Source: Terriglobia bacterium (GTDB taxonomy: Bacteria > Acidobacteriota > Terriglobia > Bryobacterales > Bryobacteraceae). From it: a stretch of 64,000 nucleotides of DNA. The stretch spans positions 1-64,000 of the forward strand of contig JAIQFK010000014.1 in NCBI GenBank assembly GCA_020073305.1, given 5' to 3'. The position numbers were made by a program, and so were the translations under genes. The notes under the pieces are model-generated. The model was not told the DNA's origin. It searched no databases and saw only the letters and a program-made list of their open reading frames with translations. This document shows, piece after piece, positions 25,528-38,439 of this stretch (position 1 is the stretch's first letter; every line of letters begins with the position of its first letter).

Positions 25528-25550
25528 GGGGCCGCCGGGTAAGCGGCCCC
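25528..25550. terminator. Strong GC hairpin without T tract
   Basis: ggggccgc (25528-25535), 7-nt loop, gcggcccc (25543-25550). The perfect 8-bp GC stem lies 85 bp after the stop of the regulator and 100 bp before the second M28 gene. Neither side has the T run of a classical terminator, so it may be a weak terminator, an RNA stability element or a protein site. Confidence 0.4.
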
Positions 25551-25650
25551 AAAACTTTCAGCCGAATCTGAACTGAAGGCGCCCGGTGGTGTGGCGGGTT
25601 GGCGGGGCTTCGTGCCCGGCTAGTTGTAAACTAAGCCTGTTAACCCCGCC

Positions 25651-27243
25651 ATGCGCAACTTCACTTTTGTCCTTCTTCTCGTCTCGGGCCTCTTCGCCGG
25701 GGAGCGAGTCGACCTCTACACCATCAATCGAATCAAGAACGAGGCTTTCCAGAACTCCAAGGTGATGGAAAACGCCTTTTATCTCACCGACGTCTACGGC
25801 CCACGGCTGACCGGCTCGCCGGGAATCCAGGCCGCGGCGGAGTGGGCGATTCGCCGTTTCAATGAATGGGGACTCTCGAACGCGAAGCTCGAAAAATGGG
25901 GACCCTTCGGACGCCGTTGGTACTGTGTCCGCTTCTCGGCGCACATGAAGGAACCCCAGTACTCACCACTGATCGGTTTTGCGCGTCCCTGGTCACCGGG
26001 AACCAATGGCCCGCTAACCGGCGAGCCGGTGCTGGCCCCCATCGGCACCGAAGCCGACTTCGAGAAGTTCAAAGGCAAACTCAAGGGCAAGATCGTCATG
26101 ATGGAAGCGCCACGCCCCTCGCCGCTCATCACCGCGGCGCTGGCCCGGCGATTGACGGAAGCAGAGCTCGCTGCCGAAGCCCAGGCGCCAGACCCGTCGC
26201 CTTCCTCGCCGTTCTTTTCGCCCATCCCGCGCCACGAAGAAGGGCCGCCTCCCTACCCCGGCTACGTTCCCGGCAAGTTCGATCGCGACGCCGCGCGAAA
26301 GTGGCGCAACAAGGTCAATCAATTCCTAGTCGATGAGGGCGCGCGGCTGACTTTGATCCCCGGATCGGGAACCGATGGCGGAACGGTGTTCGCGACTGCC
26401 GCGGGAAATCAGGAATCGAAAGACGTGGTGCCGCCGCCCGCGGTGGCGTTGACGCTGGAACATTACGACCGCATCGCGCGCCTGATGGAGAAAAAGATTC
26501 CGGTCACCTTGGAGTTCGATATCGAGAACCGCATGGAGAGCGCGGACACGGATTCGTTCAACGTGATCGCTGAGATTCCGGGCTCCGGCAAGAAAGACGA
26601 AGTCGTGATGCTCGGCTCGCACCTCGATTCCTGGACGGGCGGCACGGGGGCGACGGATAACGCCGCCGGCTGCGCGGCCACGATCGAGGCCATCCGCATC
26701 CTGAAAACGCTGAAGCTCGAGATGCCGCGTACGGTGCGTATTGCGCTCTGGACCGGCGAGGAGCAGGGTCTGCTCGGCTCCAAGGCGTACGTGAAGGAGC
26801 ATTTCGCCGATCGCGAGACCATGGTGTTGAAACCCGAGCACGCCAGGCTCGCGGGCTATTTCAACCTCGACAATGGCAGCGGCAAGATCCGCGGCGTGTA
26901 TCTGCAGGAGAACGACATGATGCGGCCGGTGTTCGAAGCCTGGCTCGAGCCTTTCAAGGATCTGGGCGCTTCGACCGTGACCATCCGCAAAACGGGCGGC
27001 ACCGATCATCTCTCATTCGACGCCGTCGGCCTGCCCGGCTTCCAGTTCATCCAGGACCCTCTCGAATACTCGACGCGGACGCATCATTCCAACATGGACG
27101 TCTACGATCACCTGCAGCAGGCCGACCTCATGCAGGCGGCGGGCATCATGGCGTCGGTGGTGTACCACGCGGCCGTGCGGCCTGAAATGCTGCCGCGCAA
27201 AGAGCTGCCGAAACCCGAGCCGAAGAAGAAGGAAGGCAGCTAG
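25651..27243 (+). CDS. Secreted M28-family zinc peptidase (copy 2)
   Basis: 530 residues with signal peptide (1-16) and the same domain order as the peptidase at 20270-21913. The active-site set is complete: GSHLDSWTGG (His), GATDNAAGC (bridging Asp), WTGEEQG (Glu pair), FNLDNGSG (Asp) and THHSNMD (His). Differences from copy 1 concentrate in the insert region near 150-230, where a Pro-rich stretch replaces the other sequence, so substrate preference may differ. A TAAACT box at 25627-25632 lies 18 nt before ATG. The last 4 bp overlap the convergent LysR gene. Confidence 0.9.
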   Translation: MRNFTFVLLLVSGLFAGERVDLYTINRIKNEAFQNSKVMENAFYLTDVYGPRLTGSPGIQAAAEWAIRRFNEWGLSNAKLEKWGPFGRRWYCVRFSAHMKEPQYSPLIGFARPWSPGTNGPLTGEPVLAPIGTEADFEKFKGKLKGKIVMMEAPRPSPLITAALARRLTEAELAAEAQAPDPSPSSPFFSPIPRHEEGPPPYPGYVPGKFDRDAARKWRNKVNQFLVDEGARLTLIPGSGTDGGTVFATAAGNQESKDVVPPPAVALTLEHYDRIARLMEKKIPVTLEFDIENRMESADTDSFNVIAEIPGSGKKDEVVMLGSHLDSWTGGTGATDNAAGCAATIEAIRILKTLKLEMPRTVRIALWTGEEQGLLGSKAYVKEHFADRETMVLKPEHARLAGYFNLDNGSGKIRGVYLQENDMMRPVFEAWLEPFKDLGASTVTIRKTGGTDHLSFDAVGLPGFQFIQDPLEYSTRTHHSNMDVYDHLQQADLMQAAGIMASVVYHAAVRPEMLPRKELPKPEPKKKEGS

Positions 27244-28136
27244 CGGCCCACCGGCGCCGGCTGCTCCAGCAGCAATTCCAAAAAGGATTGCGCGGCATGG
27301 CTGAATCGCTTGCGCTTGCGATGCACGATGCCGACGGGCCGAACCAGCTCGGGCGCATGCAGCGGAATGGAAACCAGCCGCCCCTGTGCGATTTCAGCCT
27401 GCATAGTTCGCGCCGGCAAAATGCTGATGCCCGAGCCCAGGGCCACGGCCTCCTTGATCATCTGGATGTTGTCGAACTGCATGGCCATCCGGATTTCGAT
27501 ACCCTGGCTTCGAAAGAAGCGGTCCAACTCGTGGCGGATGGAGAGGTCTTCGTCAAAGCCAACGAAGTCCTGGCCTTCGAGATCCGCCAGCACGAGCACG
27601 GCTTTTTGCGCAAGTGGATGTGAAGGTGGCGCGGCAACGGTCATTTCTTCCTCACGCCAGTGGACCACCGCAAGATCCTTCGTGCCGACCGGGTAGCTCA
27701 CCAGGCCAAGGTCAGCCTGATCGGCCAACACGGCTTCGTAGACCTTGTCTGGCCGCAGATAGTCCACATGGAGCTGTGCGTTGGGAAAGCGGGCCGCGAA
27801 TTCCTCTTGCAGACGCGACATCTCGGAAAGGCCGATGGAATAAATGGAAGCAACTCGGACCGTTCCTCCCACCAATCCTTTGAGGTTTTCGAGTTGCACC
27901 TGAAACTGCTCTTCGCGCCGCAGGGCATCCCGGCAAAGGTCGTAGAAGAGCTTGCCGCCAGGGGTCAGGGCCAGAGGGCGCGTGGTGCGGTCGAGCAGCG
28001 TGACCCCCAGGCGACGCTCCATCTCCTGGATATATTGGCTTGCGGCAGACTGACTGATCTCATTCAATGTTGCGCCGCGGCTGATGCTCTTGTTCTGCGC
28101 TATATCACGGAAAAGCTTGAGGTTGTCGAAGAGCAC
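27240..28136 (-). CDS. LysR-family regulator, GltC-like by position
   Basis: 298 residues. Winged helix-turn-helix (about 3-60: FRDIAQNKSISRGATLNEISQSAASQYIQEMERRLG split across helices) and a periplasmic-binding-protein-like effector domain (about 90-290). It is transcribed divergently from gltB, the arrangement of gltC-gltAB in Bacillus subtilis, where the LysR protein activates glutamate synthase. The start is GTG 28136, supported by a perfectly placed promoter (28143-28170) that ends 6 nt before it. The effector is unknown; 2-oxoglutarate or glutamate would be the analogous choice. Confidence 0.85.
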   Translation of the reverse strand: MLFDNLKLFRDIAQNKSISRGATLNEISQSAASQYIQEMERRLGVTLLDRTTRPLALTPGGKLFYDLCRDALRREEQFQVQLENLKGLVGGTVRVASIYSIGLSEMSRLQEEFAARFPNAQLHVDYLRPDKVYEAVLADQADLGLVSYPVGTKDLAVVHWREEEMTVAAPPSHPLAQKAVLVLADLEGQDFVGFDEDLSIRHELDRFFRSQGIEIRMAMQFDNIQMIKEAVALGSGISILPARTMQAEIAQGRLVSIPLHAPELVRPVGIVHRKRKRFSHAAQSFLELLLEQPAPVGR

Positions 28137-28142
28137 GTCACG

Positions 28143-28170
28143 AGAATAACATAAGCTTGGCTAATGTCAA
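28143..28170 (-). promoter_or_regulatory. LysR-gene promoter, leaderless, in the shared gltB control region
   Basis: On the minus strand TTGACA (28170-28165), 16-nt spacer, TATTCT (28148-28143), 6 nt, then GTG 28136. The gltB -10 box TATAAT lies at 28195-28200 on the plus strand with no good -35, as expected for an activator-dependent promoter. The two promoters share about 110 bp between start codons, so the LysR protein could control both; the operator itself is not resolved. Confidence 0.65.
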
Positions 28171-28248
28171 TAGAGTTGTATATTTTTGTTGCCTTATAAT
28201 GCATTAGTTGGTATATTTATTCAACTCCCCCGTTGGAGATGTAAACTC

Positions 28249-32826
<4,578 letters not shown>

Positions 32827-32831
32827 AAGCC

Positions 32832-32908
32832 GATGGGGAGATGGGGAGATGGGGAGACGAGCTGCTACTGAGCCTTATCTCGCAGTCACCTTGTCTCCCA
32901 GTCTCCCC
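32832..32908. repeat. Tandem and inverted repeat between gltB and gltD
   Basis: Three tandem units of gatggggag (32832-32858) face gtctcccagtctcccc (32893-32908); 14 of 16 positions pair with 32843-32858 to give a long hairpin. It lies 6 bp after the gltB stop and 40 bp before the gltD start. It could attenuate transcription or protect the gltB message. Similar ggggagat repeats occur between genes in many bacteria. Confidence 0.65.
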
Positions 32909-32948
32909 GTCAGTACGTTTTGGCTTGAAACGCCGCGGGTAAAACGGC

Positions 32949-34364
32949 ATGGGTAAAGATACCGGCTTCATAGAATTCACACGGGAGATGCCCACGCGGC
33001 GGCCCGTAAGTGAACGCGTCAACGACTGGTTCGAGATCTATCTCGATTTTCCCGAGGACAAGCTGCGGAAACAGGGCGCGCGCTGCATGGATTGCGGCGT
33101 GCCGTTCTGCCACACCGGCTGCCCGTTGAACAACATCATTCCCGACTGGAACGATCTGGTGTATCGCGGCCGCTGGCGCGAGGCCATCCGCGTGCTCCAC
33201 TCCACCAACAACTTTCCGGAGTTCACGGGCCGCATCTGCCCCGCCCCGTGCGAAGCCGCGTGCGTGCTCGGAATCAACGAGCCGCCGGTCACGATCAAAC
33301 AGATCGAGAAAACCATCATCGATTACGCGTTCGGGCAGGGCTGGATTCGTCCCGAGCCTCCCGCTGTCCGGACCGGCAAGCGCGTGGCGGTGGTGGGCTC
33401 CGGCCCCGCAGGACTCGCGGCCGCGCAGCAAATGGCGCGTGCCGGCCACTGGGTCACGATCTTTGAAAAGAGCGATCGTATCGGCGGTCTGTTGCGCTAC
33501 GGCATCCCCAATTTCAAAATGGAGAAACATCTCATCGACCGCCGCATCGAGCAGATGTCCGCCGAAGGTGTCGAGTTCAAGCCGAATTCGCATGTCGGCC
33601 ACAATGTGCCGGTCGAGGATCTGCGCAAGCAGTTCGACGCCATCCTGCTCTCGGGCGGGGCCGAACATTCGCGCGATTTGAAGGTGCCGGGACGCGAGCT
33701 ACAGGGCATCTATTTCGCCATGGAGTTCCTGCCACAGCAGAATAAGGTCTGCGAAGGCGACACGGTGCCAAGCCAGATCCTGGCAACGGGCAAGCGGGTG
33801 GTGATCATCGGCGGCGGCGACACAGGCGCCGATTGTCTCGGCACTACCCACCGCCAGAAGCCGATTTCGGTGCATCAATTCGAGCTTCTGCCGATGCCGC
33901 CGAAGGAACGCTCGCCGCTCACGCCCTGGCCGCTGTGGCCCATGCAACTGCGCACCGAGGGCGCCCACGAAGAAGGCGGCATTCGTGAGTGGAGCGTCGC
34001 CACCACCAGATTCACCGGCGACGAGAACGGCCATGTGAAGCAGTTGCATGCGGTACGCGTTGGTCCAGCACCCAAATTCGAGCCAGTACCCGGCACCGAG
34101 TTCACCATGGATGTGGACCTGGTGTTGCTGGCGATGGGTTTTCTCGGCCCGGTGCGCCACGGGATGATCGAGCAGCTCGGCGTTGCGCTCGACCCGCGCG
34201 GTAACGTCGCCACCGACGAGAACTATATGTCGTCGGTGCCCGGCGTGTTCGCCGCCGGCGACATGCGGCGGGGACAGTCCCTGGTGGTTTGGGCGATTGC
34301 GGAAGGCCGCAAGGCCGCTCAGGGTGTGGATCAGTATCTGAAAGAGCAGACGAAGTTAGGGTAG
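32949..34364 (+). CDS. gltD: Glutamate synthase small subunit
   Basis: 471 residues, normal length. The N-terminal iron-sulfur region has [14 protein letters not shown] and [13 protein letters not shown], which hold two 4Fe-4S clusters. FAD binding follows at [16 protein letters not shown] and NADPH binding at [13 protein letters not shown], with the C-terminal FAVGDMRRGQ-like segment [18 protein letters not shown]. It passes NADPH electrons to GltB. ATG 32949 follows a gap that contains the inverted repeat, so its expression relative to gltB may be adjusted. Confidence 0.95.
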   Translation: MGKDTGFIEFTREMPTRRPVSERVNDWFEIYLDFPEDKLRKQGARCMDCGVPFCHTGCPLNNIIPDWNDLVYRGRWREAIRVLHSTNNFPEFTGRICPAPCEAACVLGINEPPVTIKQIEKTIIDYAFGQGWIRPEPPAVRTGKRVAVVGSGPAGLAAAQQMARAGHWVTIFEKSDRIGGLLRYGIPNFKMEKHLIDRRIEQMSAEGVEFKPNSHVGHNVPVEDLRKQFDAILLSGGAEHSRDLKVPGRELQGIYFAMEFLPQQNKVCEGDTVPSQILATGKRVVIIGGGDTGADCLGTTHRQKPISVHQFELLPMPPKERSPLTPWPLWPMQLRTEGAHEEGGIREWSVATTRFTGDENGHVKQLHAVRVGPAPKFEPVPGTEFTMDVDLVLLAMGFLGPVRHGMIEQLGVALDPRGNVATDENYMSSVPGVFAAGDMRRGQSLVVWAIAEGRKAAQGVDQYLKEQTKLG

Positions 34365-34394
34365 ATGGCTTCTCCTTGATATCCTATGCGTTGA

Positions 34395-34571
34395 ATGTAC
34401 CCTGCTGGCAACGCGCGATCTGACCCACGCGCCTATTCCGACGACGGCGTCGATTTGACGCTGATCCGCTGGATGCTGTCCTTGACGCCGGCCGAGCGTT
34501 TGCAGGTCCTCCAACAATATGTCGATTCTTTGCTGACCATACGTGCCTGGAACTCTGAAGCACACACCTGA
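34395..34571 (+). CDS. Small conserved-looking protein (58 aa)
   Basis: A 58-codon frame starting ATG 34395 and ending TGA 34571. Its core DLTLIRWMLSLTPAERL followed by QVLQQYVDSLL is a motif I associate with short bacterial proteins that often sit beside small nucleotidyltransferase-like genes; no such partner is present here. The last residues (WNSEAHT) look unconserved, so the 3' end may be slightly altered. No ribosome site is obvious. It lies in the 306-bp gap after gltD; bases 34572-34670 show no further gene. Confidence 0.5.
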   Translation: MYPAGNARSDPRAYSDDGVDLTLIRWMLSLTPAERLQVLQQYVDSLLTIRAWNSEAHT

Positions 34572-34670
34572 CCCCGGGCTCCCTCCCGTAATCTCCGGAT
34601 GACCGCCAGCGAAAATGAGTTAACTTTCGATATCATCCAGCGGCGAAAAGAACGTGTACGCTGATCTTGT

Positions 34671-36032
34671 ATGAGCCGATCAGCTCCCACGAGCGGCGAT
34701 CGCGAAGACGCGATGTATCGCTCGCGAGCCACACCGGACGCTGAATCCGCGAATGGCTCGATCCATATCCCGCGCAATGCGGAGTGGAACCGGCGTCCTT
34801 CGTCAGCACGCCCGGCCCCCGCTGCTACGACTCGTACAGAGACCGTGCTTCTGTTGATTCAGGCGCTGTGCGTGGCTGGGATCCTTGTGTTTATGGCGGC
34901 GACCTTTCGCGTCGGCGAGGCGGCTTATATAGCGTTCGCGCTTATGGGCGCCTTCGGCATCCATCTGGCGACACGGCCGACCCGCCGAGAGCTGCTCCTG
35001 ACCCTCGCGTCTGCCGCGGTCTTCGCCGGCATCTACTTTCTACTTCATGGGAAAGTGGGTGACTATTGGGGGCGCACGATCGGCGTCGCCGGCGGATTTC
35101 TCGGCATGGGAAGTCTGCTATTGCTTTCTTGTAAGTGGATCTTTGCACCGCCTGCCGCAAAGCGATCGCATTTCGAGGTTCTGCGCGAAGCGAGCCTGAT
35201 CCCGCTCTTGTGCATCTGCTCTATCGCGGCGGTGGCTTTGGCCATTCGGTTTACGCCCCTCACTTACGACCGGCTGCTGTACGCCGTCGACTACAAATTC
35301 GGCGGACCGCCAAGCTGGGTGATCGGAAGACTGTTTCGCGCGCACGCATCTTTGTTTCTGGCGTGCGCTTACGCTTACAACAGCCTGCCCCTGGGCATGG
35401 TGGCATGCATGTGGCTGCGCTGGAGAGACCGGCAGAACCGCGTGCACGAAACAGCCGATCTGCTGTGGATGGCAGTGTCGCTCGGCATCGTCGGCTTTCT
35501 TCTGTACCAGGTGTGTCCCGCGGCAGGGCCCATTTACCTGTTCCCAAAACAGTTCCCTTACGCCGTTCCAAGCGTCGTGGGTCTCGCCACCAGCCCGGCG
35601 CCGATGCAAGCAGTGCCGCGCAACGCGATGCCTTCCCTGCATGTGGCTTGGATGTTGCTGCTGTTCTGGAATACGCGAAATCGCGCCTGGTGGATCAGAC
35701 TGCTTGCGACGGCCTACCTGGTTCTGACTGCGCTAGCGACGCTCGGCTTGGGTGAACACTACCTGGCGGACTTGATCGTTGCGCCGCCGCTGGTGGTGGC
35801 CATTCAGGCCGCCTGTACGCGCAGCGCAGCCCGCGAAAGATGGATCGCATGCCTCACGGGAGCGGTGATCACACTCTCCTGGCTGATCGCGTTTCGCACA
35901 GGAGCGGCGATGATGGTTCCGCGGGGCGCAGCGATCTGGTCGCTTGCCGCTGTTTCTTTGCTCGTTCCCATGGCCGCCGGCTGGCGGCTGGAACGCGCCA
36001 CGCAGGCTGACGCCGCCGGCCGTTCGGCCTAA
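34671..36032 (+). CDS. PAP2-superfamily membrane protein
   Basis: 453 residues with about 11 hydrophobic segments after a 58-residue basic, Ser/Pro-rich N-terminus. The phosphatase motifs are NAMPSLHVAW (the SxxH motif) and GLGEHYLADLI (the HxxxD motif), with CPAAGPIYLFP earlier; this is the PAP2_3 / inositol-phosphorylceramide-synthase-like group. It may transfer or remove phospho-headgroups on a lipid at the outer face of the membrane. A single gene; the VWFA gene follows 83 bp downstream with its own promoter. Confidence 0.8.
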   Translation: MSRSAPTSGDREDAMYRSRATPDAESANGSIHIPRNAEWNRRPSSARPAPAATTRTETVLLLIQALCVAGILVFMAATFRVGEAAYIAFALMGAFGIHLATRPTRRELLLTLASAAVFAGIYFLLHGKVGDYWGRTIGVAGGFLGMGSLLLLSCKWIFAPPAAKRSHFEVLREASLIPLLCICSIAAVALAIRFTPLTYDRLLYAVDYKFGGPPSWVIGRLFRAHASLFLACAYAYNSLPLGMVACMWLRWRDRQNRVHETADLLWMAVSLGIVGFLLYQVCPAAGPIYLFPKQFPYAVPSVVGLATSPAPMQAVPRNAMPSLHVAWMLLLFWNTRNRAWWIRLLATAYLVLTALATLGLGEHYLADLIVAPPLVVAIQAACTRSAARERWIACLTGAVITLSWLIAFRTGAAMMVPRGAAIWSLAAVSLLVPMAAGWRLERATQADAAGRSA

Positions 36033-36114
36033 AAAAGAGTCGCAAAAATCCTTTTGGCCACCGTATAATGTTTCGACAGTTTCCGGCAGCAATGCGACCG
36101 GACTCGGGGAATAC

Positions 36115-37089
36115 ATGCCGTTTGCCTTCCATCGATTTTTTCTGAACACCTGCTGTGTTGGCACCGTTTTGATGACCTGCTGGATCGGGATCGGTCTTTC
36201 GGATGAGATCGAGCGGCCGAGCGAACCCAGGGTGTCGATTACGCCGCGCACACCGGTGGAGCCGAATTCCGCCACACAAAAATCGGCTTCCATCCGCCTG
36301 GATGTGAAAGTAGTGCAGATCTCCGTCACGGTGACCGATCCGTGGGACCGTCCCGTTGCAGGCCTGCGCCCGAACGATTTCCGCCTGTTTGAAGACGACG
36401 TGGAGCAGAAGATCGTCTACCTGTCCGGGGAGGAGGCGCCGGCGTCGGTGGGACTGATCTTCGACGCGAGCGGCAGCATGCGCGACAAGATCGAAACGTC
36501 TGTCGCGGCGGTCGACCAGTTTTTTCAGACCTCGCTGCCCGGCGATGAATTTCTCCTGGTGCGGTTCAGCGACAAGCCCACGTTGATCACGGGTTTCACC
36601 GACGATACGCGCGAGATCTCAGGTTGGCTGCATTCCATACGCCCGAAAGGCTGGACGGCGCTCCATGACGCTATCTATCTGGGCATTCAGAAAATGAAAA
36701 CCGCGCGGAATTCTCGCAAAGCGTTGCTCGTCCTCTCCGACGGAGGCGACAACAACAGCCGCTACTCAGCGCCCGAAATCAGGGACTTGGTCCGGGAATC
36801 CGACGTACGCATTTATTCCATCGGCCTGCAGATCGGAATGTTTCAAGGCGGACGGTTCCTGGAGAAAATCTCCGACGAAGCGGGCGGCAGAATGATTCGG
36901 GTCCGGAAATTGGAAGAATTGCCGGAGGCGATGGAGAAACTGAGCCGGGATCTCCGGAGCCAGTACCTGCTGGGCTACTACTCCACCAATGCGCAGAACG
37001 ACGGCCGCTTTCGCCGGGTGCGAGTGCAGGTTAATCACCCTACGGTTCACGCCTCCTGGCGCCGGGGTTATTACGCGCCGGCGGAGTGA
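36115..37089 (+). CDS. VWFA-related secreted protein (acidobacterial type)
   Basis: 324 residues with an N-terminal hydrophobic signal (about 5-28), a beta-sandwich-like part with VTVTDPWDRPVAGLRPNDFRLFEDD, and a von Willebrand factor A domain whose MIDAS motif is DASGSM. The layout and length fit the VWFA-related family expanded in acidobacteria, of unknown role. ATG 36115 has gggga 5 nt upstream; a TATAAT at 36064-36069 is a likely -10 box. The C-terminus SQYLLGYYS...RFRRVRVQV is typical of the group. Confidence 0.9.
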   Translation: MPFAFHRFFLNTCCVGTVLMTCWIGIGLSDEIERPSEPRVSITPRTPVEPNSATQKSASIRLDVKVVQISVTVTDPWDRPVAGLRPNDFRLFEDDVEQKIVYLSGEEAPASVGLIFDASGSMRDKIETSVAAVDQFFQTSLPGDEFLLVRFSDKPTLITGFTDDTREISGWLHSIRPKGWTALHDAIYLGIQKMKTARNSRKALLVLSDGGDNNSRYSAPEIRDLVRESDVRIYSIGLQIGMFQGGRFLEKISDEAGGRMIRVRKLEELPEAMEKLSRDLRSQYLLGYYSTNAQNDGRFRRVRVQVNHPTVHASWRRGYYAPAE

Positions 37090-37092
37090 CCC

Positions 37093-37698
37093 CTAGGCGG
37101 GCGGGAACGTCTCATGCCTGCGCACCCGCCACGCCTGCCACAAATGACGGCGCTCGTGCGCGAGCAGAAACGCGAAACATGGACCGAGTCCCATCTTGAG
37201 GGATTTCACAAACGGTGAGGTGACTTTTGCCCGGGCCAGGTCGAGGCCATTCGCGGCGCGAACGCGCGTTCGCAGTTCGTCCTGTACCAGATGGAAATTG
37301 ACGCGGACTCCTACCAGCGGCTGATCGTCGGGGGGCCGGGCTGACGCTGGCGTCCTCAGCCGGACGCCGGGCGGCGGCTCGGTGGCGTGCGCAATCCAGC
37401 GCTCGACGAAACCGTAGCGGAAAGGGCCGCGGCCCACAAGATTCTCCCTGTTGGCGCGCTCGATCGTTTCATCGAGGGCGGAAAGATAACGCCGTCCAAT
37501 AATGTTCAGATGTACCAGGCACTGCGCGACGGACCACCGCGACGCCACCGGCGACCAGTGAACCTGATCTTCGGTCAAATCCGAGAGCAGCTTCTCGCCA
37601 TCGGCTTCGATTTCATCCAACTGAAGCAGAAAATCGGCCAGATCAGTGACCAGTGGTTCTTCGGCCCGATCATCGGATCGTGGAACGATCGAGCTCAT
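37093..37698 (-). CDS. DinB-family protein
   Basis: 201 residues. The DinB four-helix bundle is shown by WSPVASRWSVAQCLVHLNIIGRRY (split) with the first metal His at about 63, and the C-terminal pair in LAHERRHLWQA. These three His normally bind a divalent metal. DinB-like proteins include bacillithiol or mycothiol transferases; the substrate here is unknown. The gene ends 3 bp from the convergent VWFA gene, with no terminator visible. Confidence 0.8.
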   Translation of the reverse strand: MSSIVPRSDDRAEEPLVTDLADFLLQLDEIEADGEKLLSDLTEDQVHWSPVASRWSVAQCLVHLNIIGRRYLSALDETIERANRENLVGRGPFRYGFVERWIAHATEPPPGVRLRTPASARPPDDQPLVGVRVNFHLVQDELRTRVRAANGLDLARAKVTSPFVKSLKMGLGPCFAFLLAHERRHLWQAWRVRRHETFPPA

Positions 37699-37856
37699 TT
37701 GCCATTCACGTCCACGGGAAGTCCGGCGCGGAGGCTACCTGTAAATTCCGCGGCATTATTCGGATTGCAGATCATGACGCCGGCCTCCTTGTCCCAACAA
37801 TATACAACGCGCACTTGGCTCGAAACAGGCAACGCCACCCGCCCGTATAATGAAGC

Positions 37857-38420
37857 ATGAGGCGATTTTGGCCGCTGGCGCTTCTCGCTCTACCTCTGCT
37901 GGTTTACAGCGCCCGCTCAGACTACGCTTCCTGCCAGCGGAAATTTGATCTCATCGAAAATGATCGTCTCCGGGCGGGTTCCAGAGTGACGCTGAGCCAA
38001 CGCGAGCTGAATGCCTACGTGGAACAGGAACTTCCAAAAGTCGTGCCAGACGGAGTGCGCGAGCCGAAACTCGAGCTCGGCGCGGGGATAGCCACCGGCA
38101 CGGCGCTGATCGACTTCGTCAAGCTACGCAGCGCGCAAGGCAAACCGCCCGGGTGGCTCATGCGCCAGATGCTGCAGGGTGAGCATCCCGTCGCGGTGAC
38201 CGCGCGCATCGAATCAGCCGCCGGCCGCGCGACGGTCAACGTGCAAAGCGTGGCGATTGCCGGCATCACCATCGAAGGGCGTATGCTGGATTACCTGATC
38301 CACAACTACCTGCTGCCGTACTATCCCGAGGCCAAGGTGGGCGAGCCCTTCGAACTCAGCCACAACATCGACCGGCTCGACGTCGCGCCCACGCGCGTGG
38401 ACGTCTTCTTGAAAAAGTGA
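37857..38420 (+). CDS. Secreted hypothetical protein
   Basis: 187 residues with a signal peptide (1-18). The mature part begins SDYASCQRK and looks like an alpha/beta lipid-binding fold, with TLSQRELNAYVEQELP and late VDVFLKK. No family recognised with confidence. A TATAAT at 37846-37851 lies 5 nt before ATG 37857, which suggests a leaderless mRNA; no convincing -35 is seen. The serine hydrolase gene follows after 19 bp, so this may be the first gene of the run that extends through urease. Confidence 0.7.
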   Translation: MRRFWPLALLALPLLVYSARSDYASCQRKFDLIENDRLRAGSRVTLSQRELNAYVEQELPKVVPDGVREPKLELGAGIATGTALIDFVKLRSAQGKPPGWLMRQMLQGEHPVAVTARIESAAGRATVNVQSVAIAGITIEGRMLDYLIHNYLLPYYPEAKVGEPFELSHNIDRLDVAPTRVDVFLKK

Positions 38421-38439
38421 GGACCTAAGAATAGGCCGC

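Noticed and set aside
34600-34670. Sequence gccagcgaaaatgagttaac before the PAP2 gene resembling an IS21-type end
   Set aside because: Only a short resemblance is seen, with no partner end or transposase, so it is not called.
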